Origin: Lichina pygmaea
Taxonomy: Eukaryota > Ascomycota > Lichinomycetes > Lichinales > Lichinaceae
Length of the DNA: 64,000 bases
Direction: 5' to 3'
Assembly (NCBI GenBank): GCA_963422465.1
Contig: OY730171.1
Span: 4,422,202 to 4,486,201 of the forward strand
Part shown: one piece after another, positions 55,542-64,000 of the stretch
Layout: each line of letters starts with the position of its first letter
Position numbering within the stretch: the stretch's first letter is position 1
Translations under genes and position numbers: made by a program
Notes under the pieces: generated by a model
What the model was told of the DNA's origin: nothing
What the model saw: only the letters and a program-made list of their open reading frames with translations
Databases searched by the model: none

Positions 55542-58040
55542 CTAATCGAGGGCGGTGAGGGTGATTTCGTCAAGATCGACAATCCCAACGTTCGGGCCGA
55601 GGCAGTCCACTGAGACCTTGAGTGTCGCATTCGACGTCGAAAGGGGCCCAACCAGGCCGGCGATCTCATCGTACCGCAACCTCCGCGACTCCCGGCTCGT
55701 AAAGGCCACGGGGAATTCTTCGACCCGGATGATAACCCTGCAACCGCTCCTCCTCCGCGAGATCCGGCTTTGGGCGCTGAAGGCGTAGAGGACACCCGGG
55801 CATATATTAATCGCCTGGGTGAAGACAACCCTCTCCGGAGGGTTGGAGATGAGGATCCGGGCGTGGCGGTCGCCGGAGGAGGCCGGAAACCGACCGGTGC
55901 CTACGACGTTCTGGAAGGTAGCGGCAACGCTGTTTCTCACAACCGTCCAGGCCAGGGCACCGTCACCGGATACTGTCTCGAAGCCGGGGTTGGCGATTGG
56001 AGTGGGAAAGCGACAGGCACTTGAGGTAGACGTGGAAATCGACGTGGTGGAAGTTGACATAGTGAAGCTCATGGACGTTGTACGATCAGTCGCCCCGTCC
56101 AAAAGACTGGTGTCTAAGCTGCTGCCCAATACGTTGGAGACGATGCTGCTGCTGAATATCGCCGTGCCATCGGTCGCAACCGAGGTGATAAAGCTGAGAA
56201 CCTCACTGGTGACGCTGGGACTGGATACCGCTGTGCTGTCAGGCGCAACCGAGGTGATGAAGCTGAGAACATCGCTGCTGGTGCTGAGGCCGATGCTGGT
56301 GCCGACATCGATAGTGGGGCTGGATATCACCGTGCTATCAGGCGTAAGTGAGGTGAGGCTGAGGATCTCGCTACCAGTAACGCTGGTGCCGAGGTCGATG
56401 CTGGTACCAAGGTCGATGCTGGGGCTAGATATCACCGTGCTATCAGGCGCAACCGAGGTGAAGCTGAGGATCTCGCTGTCAGTGACGCTGGTGCCGAGGT
56501 CGATGCTGGTACCAAGGTCGATGCTGGGGCTAGATATCACCGTGCTATCAGGCGCAATCGAGGTGAAGCTAAGGATCTCGCTGCCAGTAACGCTGGTGCT
56601 GAGGTCAATGCTGGTACCAAGGTCGATGCTGGGGCTAGATATCACTGTACTGTCGGGTGCAACCGAGGTGATGAAGCTGAGAACATCGCTGCTGGTGCTG
56701 AGGCCGATACTGGTGCCGACATCGATAGTGGGGCTGGATATCACCGTGCTATCAGGCGTAAGTGAGGTGAGGCTGAGGATCTCGCTGCTGGTGCTGAGAT
56801 TGATGCTGGTACCAAGGTCGATGCTGGGGCTGGATATCACTGTGCTGCCAGGTACTGCCGAGGTGATGAAGCTGAGAGCCTCGCTGCTGGTGCTGAGATC
56901 GATGCTGGTGCCGACGTCGATGCTGGGGCTGGATATCGCTGTGCTGTCAGGTACTGCCGAGGTGATGAAGCTGGGAACCTCGCTGCTGATAACGCCGGTG
57001 CTGAAGTCGATGCTGGTACCAAGGTCGACGCTGGGACTGGATACCATTGTGCTATCAGGCGCAACCGAGGTGATGAAGCTGAGAACATCGCTGCTGGTGC
57101 CGAGGTCGATGCTACTATCGAGGCCGATACTAGGACTGGATACCACTGTGCTATCAGGTACAACGGAGGTGATGAAGCTGAGAACTTCGCTACTGGTGAC
57201 GCTGGTACCGAGATCGATGCCGGTGCCGAGGTCGATGCTGGTGCCGAGGTCGATGCTGCTGCTGAGGTCAACGCCGATGCTGGAGCCCGTGACGGCGCTA
57301 GAGTCGACGGTGACGGTCAAGACAACCTGCGTCACTACCGTGCCTTGGAATTGCGTCGCTGTCGTGTCTAGCTGGTCGATGGCCGTGACGGTACGGGTCT
57401 ACGATACGCCCATGTCAGCCCGTGCAGTCGGTAATCAACGCAAAAAAAAAAAGAGAGGGCAACCGAGGCTTCGGCCGTCGCAAAGACCGATTCCGTGGAC
57501 TGCTCAACCCTCAAGCACGAGCAGGCGCTCGAAAGCTTCAACACAGCATCTAGAGCGTTGGTCTGGCGACGTCGGAGAGACAATCCTCTGGCCGCCGCCT
57601 TCTGGCGGGCACGTACGACCCAGACAACATCCTCCGGCCCCAGACTATAGCCTCGTTTTGCCAAGCCCAACGCAGGGGCTGCCGTCACAGTAGAAGTGAT
57701 CGTCTCTCTGATGGTGGTGGTGTCAGATGCTCGGACAGTGACAGGGAATAAGGTCGTGAATGTCGGGACGGTCGTGCTGCGTCATCACCATCACCATTCA
57801 GTCTACAGCAGGTGTGTGAACTGGGCCGACTTACACGACTGGGGTGACAGTGTCGATCGTCTTGATCACGGCAGGAATGTCGAGAAGCTCGCTGCAGTAA
57901 GGGCTAGCCTCGGCGGCAAACTGGGACATGGCCAGGTTCCATGGATCCTGGACGCAGAGCAGAAGCGCTTCACCGGCAGCGAGGTGAGCGACGTATCCTA
58001 GAAGGATTGTAGCAAAGGGCGCGAAACGAGAGGAATGCAT
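55542..58040 (-). CDS. Secreted Ser/Thr-repeat cell-surface protein, adhesin-like
   Basis: Three exons (57835-58040, 57464-57776, 55542-57398) give 791 residues. A signal peptide (MHSSRFAPFATILLGYVAHLAAG) is followed by a Cys-containing block (LLLCVQDPW...PYCSELL), then TVTPVVTTVPTFTTLFPVTV, and ACSCL, a motif common in fungal surface proteins. Residues about 190-560 are about ten repeats of 33-43 residues (GTSIDL-TS-EILSFTS-APDSTVISSPSIDL), expected to be heavily O-glycosylated. The last 150 residues form a separate module beginning IANPGFET with aromatic and Cys residues, like carbohydrate-binding or galactose-binding-like domains. No C-terminal GPI signal. A TATA box lies about 100 bases upstream. 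The repeats are alike at DNA level, so length should vary between strains (inference). Confidence 0.82.
56170..57260. repeat. Tandem coding repeats of the adhesin-like gene
   Basis: About ten units of roughly 100-130 bases, each with GATATCACCGTGCTATCAGG-like and GTACCAAGGTCGATGCTGG-like words (plus-strand reading). Units near 56390-56660 are nearly identical in sequence, indicating recent unequal exchange. Confidence 0.85.
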
Positions 58041-59010
58041 GACTGCGGTCGTAGTGCTAAGAACCGTGTTGATCCTCGAAGACGGTGAAGATGGTCTGTC
58101 TTGCTGCCTACTCCCAAGCCGGATTCACGGCTCCCTTATATAGACGCCACGAGAGCCCTCTGGATGAAGCTCGGGGATCGAGCTCCGCCGCATGCCCCAC
58201 TCGATTGTCGAGGCCATAAGCCATGCCGAGTCGCGATCCGAGACGAGGAATGTTGGCATGGCGGCCTTAATTCGATCGATCAAACCAAGGAGTCTCGGTC
58301 GTCTAGGATCGGGCCTCGTCAATGGAATGAGATGATCGTAGCGTAAGGGAGCTCGACCGGGTAAGCCCCCTTGAAGAGCTTACCCAAATTCAGATGGTCG
58401 CTTGACGGGATGGACGACATTTCCAACGACGGAGACAACGAACTGCAATCCTATAATGTACGAGGCGTTCCTAGATGACCCAGTCATGTAGGACGAAATA
58501 GGGCAAGAGCTCGGACGTGAAATCGCGAAGCCTGACTCCAGGACAGTCCGTCCAGACCGCAGCGGAGCTGCGTTCCTGGAATTGCACCATGAAGTGCCCC
58601 CACGGTGTGACGAGCCAAGCAATCTCTCAAGCGGACATAGGTACGTAGTAGATAGAGACCATTCTCGTTCTGTACGACTGTCGACGGTGATACGATAGAG
58701 GTCCAGATGACAGATCTGCCGCCGTCAACTTGAGGTGAAGGGGGTCGTTCGCTCCGACGCAGAAGCCCCGACGTTGGAGTTGGGACTGGAGTGGGAGGAG
58801 GTCGGGAAACCAACCTGGCGATGTGGCGGGTAGCAACACGTGACAACGGAAACCGCCTTGCGTTCGTCGCTCATGCTCTAACACAAGCTACGAACGCACA
58901 AGACATACTTCCGTACATACGTACTTCTGTTTCGATGCATTTCACGATCGGAGACGAGCCATCGCACCCGGACCAGTGAGACGGATGAGCAAGAAGTGCC
59001 GAAGCCGGCC
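58041..59010. other. Divergent intergenic region
   Basis: 970 bases between the adhesin-like and LAMTOR1-like starts. A TACTTCCGTAC copy is at 58906-58916, about 95 bases before the LAMTOR1-like ATG. No other gene seen. Confidence 0.45.
58136..58142 (-). promoter_or_regulatory. TATA box of the adhesin-like gene
   Basis: TATATAA on the minus strand, 96-102 bases before the ATG at 58040. Confidence 0.55.
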
Positions 59011-59695
59011 ATGGGCGTCTGTTCATCTTGCTTCACACCGCGCCGGCACGGCTCGCAGAACGATGTAGGTCAAGAGTCTCAAGCCCCCTACGTCCCGTTT
59101 CGACGGTCGGCCTCCTTACTTGTGCAACAGACGACGGAAAGCTCGCGCCTCCTAGGAGAAGACCTGCATCCAGTGCAATATGGCAGTCTGAACGGCGGCA
59201 TCGGTCACGGATCGGGCCAGAGCGAAGTGCAAGACCAGCAACGACAAGTCGCCGCGCTGAAGAGGATCGTCGATCAGACGTCCGAGTACGCTCTTTCGAT
59301 TCTCTTTGCCTCTCAGACATTGCGACTTGCGCGCGCGCGCGCCCCCCACTGACGCTGTCATGTACAGTCATCTGATCGACGTGTTCGCGCTTCATCGGTC
59401 GGTCGTCGACTCTGCAACTTCCAACGCGCCCGATGCAGCTTCGGACGACCGCCGCAGCCGCTACCAGGACGTGTTGCGGCAAGCCCTCGCCCCGGATGCC
59501 GTATTCGAGCCGGGATCGGTCAGCTCTGACGTCTGCTTGCGCGATGAGCTGCCGACGCGCAGTGGCTTGGCGAGGGACGGCGAGGGTCTGCTCGTGGGGT
59601 TGAAGACCGTCAACCGCGATCGCGTCGGACAGGTGGTCGCCGGTTTTGCCGATCCGCAAGCCGACGGCGCGTCGAACCGGCCGATGCGCCGGTGA
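59011..59695 (+). CDS. LAMTOR1-like Ragulator/EGO scaffold protein
   Basis: Anchors the Ragulator/EGO complex and Rag GTPases to the vacuole membrane for TORC1 signalling. Three exons (59011-59064, 59131-59285, 59368-59695) give 178 residues. MGVCSSC is a dual lipid anchor: Gly2 for myristoylation, Cys for palmitoylation. SSRLLGEDL and QYGSLNG follow, then the helix RQVAALKRIVDQTSDHLIDVFAL, a pattern I recall from fungal relatives. Start context GCCATGG is ideal. Intron 1 (66 bases) is a multiple of three without a stop, so retention would insert 22 residues between anchor and body. Intron 2 has a GC-dinucleotide run (59331-59341). The C-terminal half is poorly conserved. Confidence 0.82.
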
Positions 59696-60829
59696 CCTAT
59701 CCGTCCATGGGCGAAAGGGGGCCTCGGCGGCCTGCGAGGCCCGGAGATTGAAGTTACGAGGCAGCAAGGAGCGGCAGCATGGCCTTTGTTGCGAGACCAC
59801 CAGATCGAAAGCACCCAGCCAAGCTACGAGGTCGTCGAGCCTTCAGCCAGTCGTCGAAGTCAGACGATGAGACGCCGAAAGCTAGGACGACACTTGCTGT
59901 CGAGACAGCACTCTCCAGCCAAGGCGCTGTCACACTCCACCTGGGCCGGGAGAAAGACGCACAGGGGGTCTTCAATCTTGATGATGGGACTCCCATCTCG
60001 AGGGTGCCCTCGAGTCATACGCCTTGCTAGGGAAACGAGTAGACCGAGCAGAAGGCAAGACAGGAGAGGTGTAGGGTGACCTTGACTTGGAGCGCCGGCG
60101 CAACCAGATGACGCCAAGGGGTGATTGGATAACCAGAGGGTCATCCGTGAGCCCGGGCTCGTTGGATATCCTCAATACTGGCCACATAGCAGATCATACT
60201 CCTATCCACAAGACTTTCATGACAGATGCTGCTGGATCCAGCCATGTCCTGGAAGTTCCGGTGTGGTTTTTCGCCGCCGACGTAGGGACAATTTTCGAGC
60301 GCCGACAGCTCATGATTTTTGTTAGATTCCACCCCTGCGACGCCTATCGAACTCCACTACGCAGGCATGGTAGGCATGGCAGGCTACCAGAGGCGTGTGC
60401 CTCCGCTTCATTGTCGGATTCCTAGCAGATACGCCTTGAAATCCCATCAGCATAGGCGCGAGAAGCCTATTGTCCAGGTGTATAACCCCTATGGTACGTT
60501 ACGTACAACTGATGAATTGAGAAAGTTGGGAAGACCTCAAACAGCCGTTGGTAGGCATGCACTCAGAATACTTCCGTACTCTACGTACTTCCATACGTAC
60601 CACACCTGCAAACGGGAGCTCCATGTACCCGTGCCATGGGGGGGTATACCCCCCCTCCTCCCGCACCTTCGTTAAGTCCGGAACACTCCTCCGAAGGAGG
60701 GTGCCTATCACCGGAACGTCAGGATCAGCGGAACGTCAGGTTTTGAGTCGCGACTCAACTGCTAAATTGAAATGTGTCAGCCGGAGGAGTGAGAAGACCA
60801 GTCCTCGCTCGCTGCTAGAGCCAAGTTCA
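59696..60829. other. Intergenic region before the copia element
   Basis: No recognisable gene. A TACTTCCGTAC copy at 60569-60579 is followed by the related GTACTTCCATAC at 60585-60596. A G-rich/C-rich palindrome (GGGGGGTATACCCCCC) lies near 60640-60656. Confidence 0.5.
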
Positions 60830-61059
60830 TGTGAGAGAAGAGAGTTCTCACTATATTGGTGTCAACCAGGGACTCGACAGGGAGTCGATAGCCCGAGGAT
60901 TTGCAGGGGTTCAGAGATCGGCCTCCCCCTGAGTGACAGCTAAATTGTTTGTCTGCACATGACGGTGTGCAGAGTTTTCTGCTTGGTTGTCACTCCTAGA
61001 TTCTTAGTTAGAGAGAGAGGAATCAAGACACTCATTCTCCGGCCAGGCGCCAGTTCACA
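60830..61059 (+). repeat. 5' LTR of the copia element
   Basis: TGTGA at the start and TCACA at the end form perfect inverted termini. Homologous to the minus-strand fragment at 2880-3234. The base pairs just outside (GTTCA, 60825-60829) would be the target duplication; the partner end is not in the window. Confidence 0.75.
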
Positions 61060-61070
61060 GTTATGAGCCT
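61060..61070 (+). other. Primer-binding site for a half initiator tRNA
   Basis: GTTATGAGCC directly after the LTR is complementary to the anticodon arm (GGCTCATAAC) of fungal initiator methionine tRNA, rather than to its 3' end. This is the half-tRNA priming known for Drosophila copia and some fungal relatives. Confidence 0.7.
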
Positions 61071-61988
61071 GGAGCTGCTTCCTACCCGCTAAGAATGATC
61101 ACAGTAACCAGCTGTTACTGTGCTTACAGACTACCAGGAACACAACAAAGATGTCTCAACCAATGACAATGACAACGAAGGTCACCACTGTTCTGACAGG
61201 CACCGCAGATTGGGATACATGGTACACAGTCATTAAGATGGTGGCCAAAGGGAAGCTGATTTGGGACTACATCAACCCTGAGACCCCTGAGGATAGTTGT
61301 CCAAAGCTGATCAAGCCTGCAGAGCCTGTATTCTCAGCAATCAACGCTGATGCAGAGACGTACATTGATCTTGATGCAACAGAGCGTGAGGCATACAAGT
61401 TCATGTACCAGAAGTACAAGGTGGAATACAACAAATACAAGGTCTTGCATACAGCCATCTCTACTTACTCAGCAGAGATCATCAGATCATTGTCACCAGC
61501 TATTGTCTTGTACGTCCGAAATTGCAAGGGTACGCACAATGTGCTTGTTGAGCTACAGACACAATTCACACCTACAGACAAGACACGGGAGCAGACAGTC
61601 ATCGCAAAGTACCAGAATCTGAAGAAGGCGCCAAGGAGCAAGAACCTTGAGATGTGGCTGCATAGCTGGGAGACTACGTACAGAGATGCCATGGATCTTG
61701 GGCTGCCTGATGTTCAGGGCAACAGGGCAGTCAAGGACTTTGTACAAAGTCTACAGGACGCAGATCCCAGCTTCCACACGTACTGGACACACCATCTTCA
61801 ATGTGCCAAGGAGTACTCTTCCCTGAGAGAGGTGATCAACAAGTTCTGTACACATCTATATGAAGACCCCACATCACAATGTTACGACCCAGGGAATGGG
61901 AGCCACTTATTTATAGGCAATCAGGCCGCGGGCCAGGCAAGAGGACATCATGGAAGTCAAGTGACCAACCAACAAGGGGTCACGTGAC

Positions 61989-62340
61989 TGTCGAGACACA
62001 CACGGGAGTCTCGACGCAGCATGCATGAAGCATCGAGACAATCTCACGGGTCCCGACGCAGCATGCATGAAGCATCGAGACAATCTCACCGGTCTCGACG
62101 CAGCATGCATGAAGCATCAAGACAATCTCACCCGTCTCGACGCAGGGTGCATAACATGGTGGGACTGTCGAGACAATCTCACCCGTCTCGACGTCGAGAC
62201 TGTTGAGACAATCTTGATTGTCTCGACAGGCCAGCACTATATAGTCCGGCGATAGTTCCCTTATGGAACAATCGTCTTCAACTCATGTTGTGATCCAGAC
62301 AACTAGATCTACTTTAATACAATCCTTTTGTACGAAGCCA
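61989..62340 (+). repeat. 5' LTR of the gypsy element
   Basis: Starts TGTCGAGACA, ends GCCA, about 352 bases. A TATA-like ACTATATAG lies near 62231-62239. Its first two thirds are a tandem array. Boundaries rest on TG...CA and the position of gag, since the 3' LTR is outside the window. Confidence 0.6.
62009..62160 (+). repeat. 42-bp tandem array in the gypsy LTR
   Basis: Three near-identical 42-base units at 62009-62050, 62051-62092 and 62093-62134, plus a partial fourth. Each holds TCTCGACGCAGCATGCATG and the palindromic pair GTCTCGAC/GTCGAGAC. The array is dense in short inverted repeats. Confidence 0.85.
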
Positions 62341-64000
62341 TTGATCAGGTGTCACCACCACCACATTCCACCAAACCCCTTCGCACTCCTTGACACTCCT
62401 CTCCTGCGAGAACCAACCCACCTTCCACCTCTCGCCCTAATCCTATACTCGGATAGGACAGTACGGTACAGACCGCAACACTTTGAAGACTCTCAAGGAT
62501 GAGTATCTCAGGAGTAACCAACCCCAACTTCCCAGATGGAAAGATTAGCGTCGCCAAGCCAGACCTGTTCTACGGCGAAAGAAACAAGGTTGACGACTGG
62601 CTTATGCAACTCCAAGTCTACTTTCAATTCCAACCAGAGACAAAGCTGCCTAAGGAAAAGTGGCCCCTCTTCGCAACCACTTACATGAGAGGCAATGCTT
62701 ATCGATGGATCAAGCCCTACGTCAACAAACATCTCTCAGGAAACAGAGACCATGACAGCACAACAGAATGGATAACAAAATAGACACAATTCAAGGACAA
62801 GATCAAAAGGATTCTTGGACTATCTAACGAAGACAAAGTGGCTATACGAATAATCCAGCACATCAAACAACGACGCTCAGCCGTAGAGTACACCACACAG
62901 TTCAAACAATACTCAGTACTGACTGACTGGGACGACGATGCCCTGATGGTCATGTACTGACGTGGACTCAAGGAAAACGTGAAGGATAAAATCATCTTCA
63001 ACAGACGAGCGGTCAACACACTGGACGAACTCATCGTACAAGCAATCAACATTGATGACAAACTATTCGAGCGAGCGATAGAGAAACGCCATGACAGAGG
63101 ATACAGCCACCCCGCATGGCATGTGAGCAACCACTACAAGCCGCCTAACAAGACACCGCCACATGACCTATATGGCTATGCACCCATGGAACTGGATGCA
63201 GTCCACCACAAGGGAAGGTTCACAAAGGGAAGGAACAACAAAAAGGGGAAAGCACTGAAGTGCTATACCTGTGGCAAGCTAGGCCACATGGCAAAAGACT
63301 ATTGTTCGAAGAACAAGGTGCACCAACAGCAACTTAATACACTTGACGAAGACTGGAATGTCATCAAGCCAGAGAACCCACCAGGAGAGGCTCAGCTATC
63401 CCTCAAACAATAGGACAACTACGATCAGACATTGGAAGCAGCCCACCAACTGGCAACATCAGGAGGCAAGAACCTACCAGAACTGACAGGTCAGGACAAG
63501 GGACAGGAGCCCTTAACCACCTCTGATAGGGACTGAGACGAACCCACGTCTATCAAAGAAGAAATACCACAAGGAAGCTATGCTTACAGCATGGACTCAC
63601 AAAATCTACGGCACGGCGAACTACAGTGGAGGTTTTGCACGAAGCACTACTGCACCTACCACAAACAACTACGAAGGTACAGAGGACATTCACCCTACCA
63701 CGCCACCTGCCACAAGCATTGGGTCAACTGCGAGAAGGATGTGTGTGAGATCTATCTTTGGGACAAACACCAACACACCACATTCCCCGGGCACACACAT
63801 GATTAGCACGAACACCTCATGTTCCTACAGCAAGGTAACAACCACAACTGCTACGTCAACAATTGGCAGTACTACCTCAAGCCTGGATGTGACAAGCATC
63901 AGCAAGACAAATTCATGAACAGATTCCTCAGGACTGATGGGAATAGCTGGACCCATTGCCCAGTTAGTGGAAAGACACTTCAATCAGGAAAAGACTGAAG

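Larger units (their letters stand above)
60830..61987 (+). mobile_element. Copia-type (Pseudoviridae) LTR retrotransposon, 5' part
   Basis: Parts: 5' LTR 60830-61059, primer-binding site 61060-61070, leader, and a gag reading frame 61151-61987 (278 residues) with the copia-type gag polypeptide pattern (WDTWYTVIKMVAKGKLIWDYI near the start; LVELQTQFTP; MWLHSWETTYRDA). No zinc knuckle, protease, integrase or reverse transcriptase is seen before the sequence changes to a gypsy-type LTR at 61989, so the element appears interrupted by that insertion. The rest, if it exists, is beyond 64000. The visible gag looks whole; the element as seen is incomplete. Confidence 0.85.
61989..64000 (+). mobile_element. 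Gypsy-type (Metaviridae) LTR retrotransposon, 5' part, degenerate
   Basis: Parts: 5' LTR 61989-62340, leader, and a gag region about 62499-63413 with a retrotransposon-gag domain (KPDLFYGERNKVDDWLMQLQVYF near the start) and one CCHC zinc knuckle (CYTCGKLGHMAKDYC, DNA about 63261-63305). Downstream sequence to the window edge shows no clear protease or reverse transcriptase. The gag is interrupted a few times, so this copy looks dead but not ancient. The element continues past 64000. It lies directly against the copia gag. Confidence 0.8.

Noticed and set aside
55819-57693. Plus-strand open frame (624 codons) through the adhesin repeats
   Set aside because: It exists only because the repeats are multiples of three without stops on either strand. 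The minus strand has signal peptide, splice sites and a C-terminal module.
59033-59800. Minus-strand 255-codon open frame opposite the LAMTOR1-like gene
   Set aside because: Arg-rich without a domain; the plus strand carries a lipid anchor, conserved helix and valid introns.
62009-62160. Regularly repeated units resembling a CRISPR array
   Set aside because: Eukaryotic nuclear DNA, no unique spacers between repeats, and position inside an LTR.

Overview
The window is nuclear DNA of a filamentous ascomycete (Pezizomycotina). Evidence: genes on both strands with short introns (about 50-220 bp) carrying GT...AG borders and CTAAC/CTAAT-like branch points; fungal-only families (Kar5/Tht1, an Nrd1-type four-RRM protein, a PTH11-like rhodopsin-domain relic, a small NPLEVSPANP mitochondrial protein); fungal sulphur-assimilation genes; and copia and gypsy LTR elements. 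I cannot name the species. No rRNA, tRNA or CRISPR array was recognised.

Layout. 0.8-2.4 kb: NAD formate dehydrogenase (+) with a giant CT/GT microsatellite in one intron. 3.9-7.4 kb: a long protein with a helical N-terminus like those of fungal NLR-type proteins (+). 7.4-9.1 kb: a solo LTR with target-site duplication, then low-complexity DNA. 9.1-12.5 kb: two mitochondrial genes back to back, the HemK-type methyltransferase MTQ1 (-) and a CYC2-like flavoprotein (+). 12.9-16.3 kb: sulphite reductase flavoprotein MET10 (-). 18.3-24.9 kb, all (-): a small mitochondrial protein, a Rad5/16-like SNF2 ATPase and the mRNA-export factor rsm1. 25.1-26.3 kb: 3'-phosphoadenosine phosphatase MET22/HAL2 (+), convergent with mitochondrial ribosomal protein uL6m (-, to 27.3 kb). 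28.0-30.2 kb: karyogamy protein KAR5 (+). 30.2-33.2 kb: repeat-rich gap. 33.2-35.0 kb: cytosolic asparaginyl-tRNA synthetase (-). 36.2-38.8 kb: Nrd1-like RNA-binding protein (+). 40.9-43.3 kb: DUF4140/DUF4139 (MuiA-like) protein (+). 43.3-45.1 kb: a perfect 72-bp triple repeat and a second solo LTR. 45.1-47.2 kb: WW/FF-domain splicing-type factor (-), head to head with proteasome alpha-3 subunit PRE9 (+, 47.4-48.4 kb).

From 48.4 kb onward the window turns accessory: a long empty stretch, a broken rhodopsin-domain gene (51.3-52.5 kb), an unrecognised 224-residue protein (-, 53.7-54.3 kb), a secreted Ser/Thr-repeat adhesin-like protein (-, 55.5-58.0 kb), then one conserved gene, a lipid-anchored LAMTOR1/Ragulator-like protein (+, 59.0-59.7 kb). 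The last 3.2 kb are a copia element (LTR, half-tRNA primer site, gag) apparently cut by a gypsy element that runs out of the window.

The genes do not form a secondary-metabolite cluster. Themes are mitochondrial function (FDH leader, MTQ1, CYC2, NPLEVSPANP protein, uL6m), sulphur assimilation (MET10 with a CYS3/MetR-like site, and MET22), and RNA work (rsm1, Nrd1, WW/FF factor, AsnRS). The most unusual sequence signals are an 11-mer, TACTTCCGTAC, present seven times in non-coding DNA across 30 kb, the two solo LTRs with perfect inverted ends and 5-bp duplications, a GC-AG intron in PRE9, and several tandem repeats whose unit length is a multiple of three.
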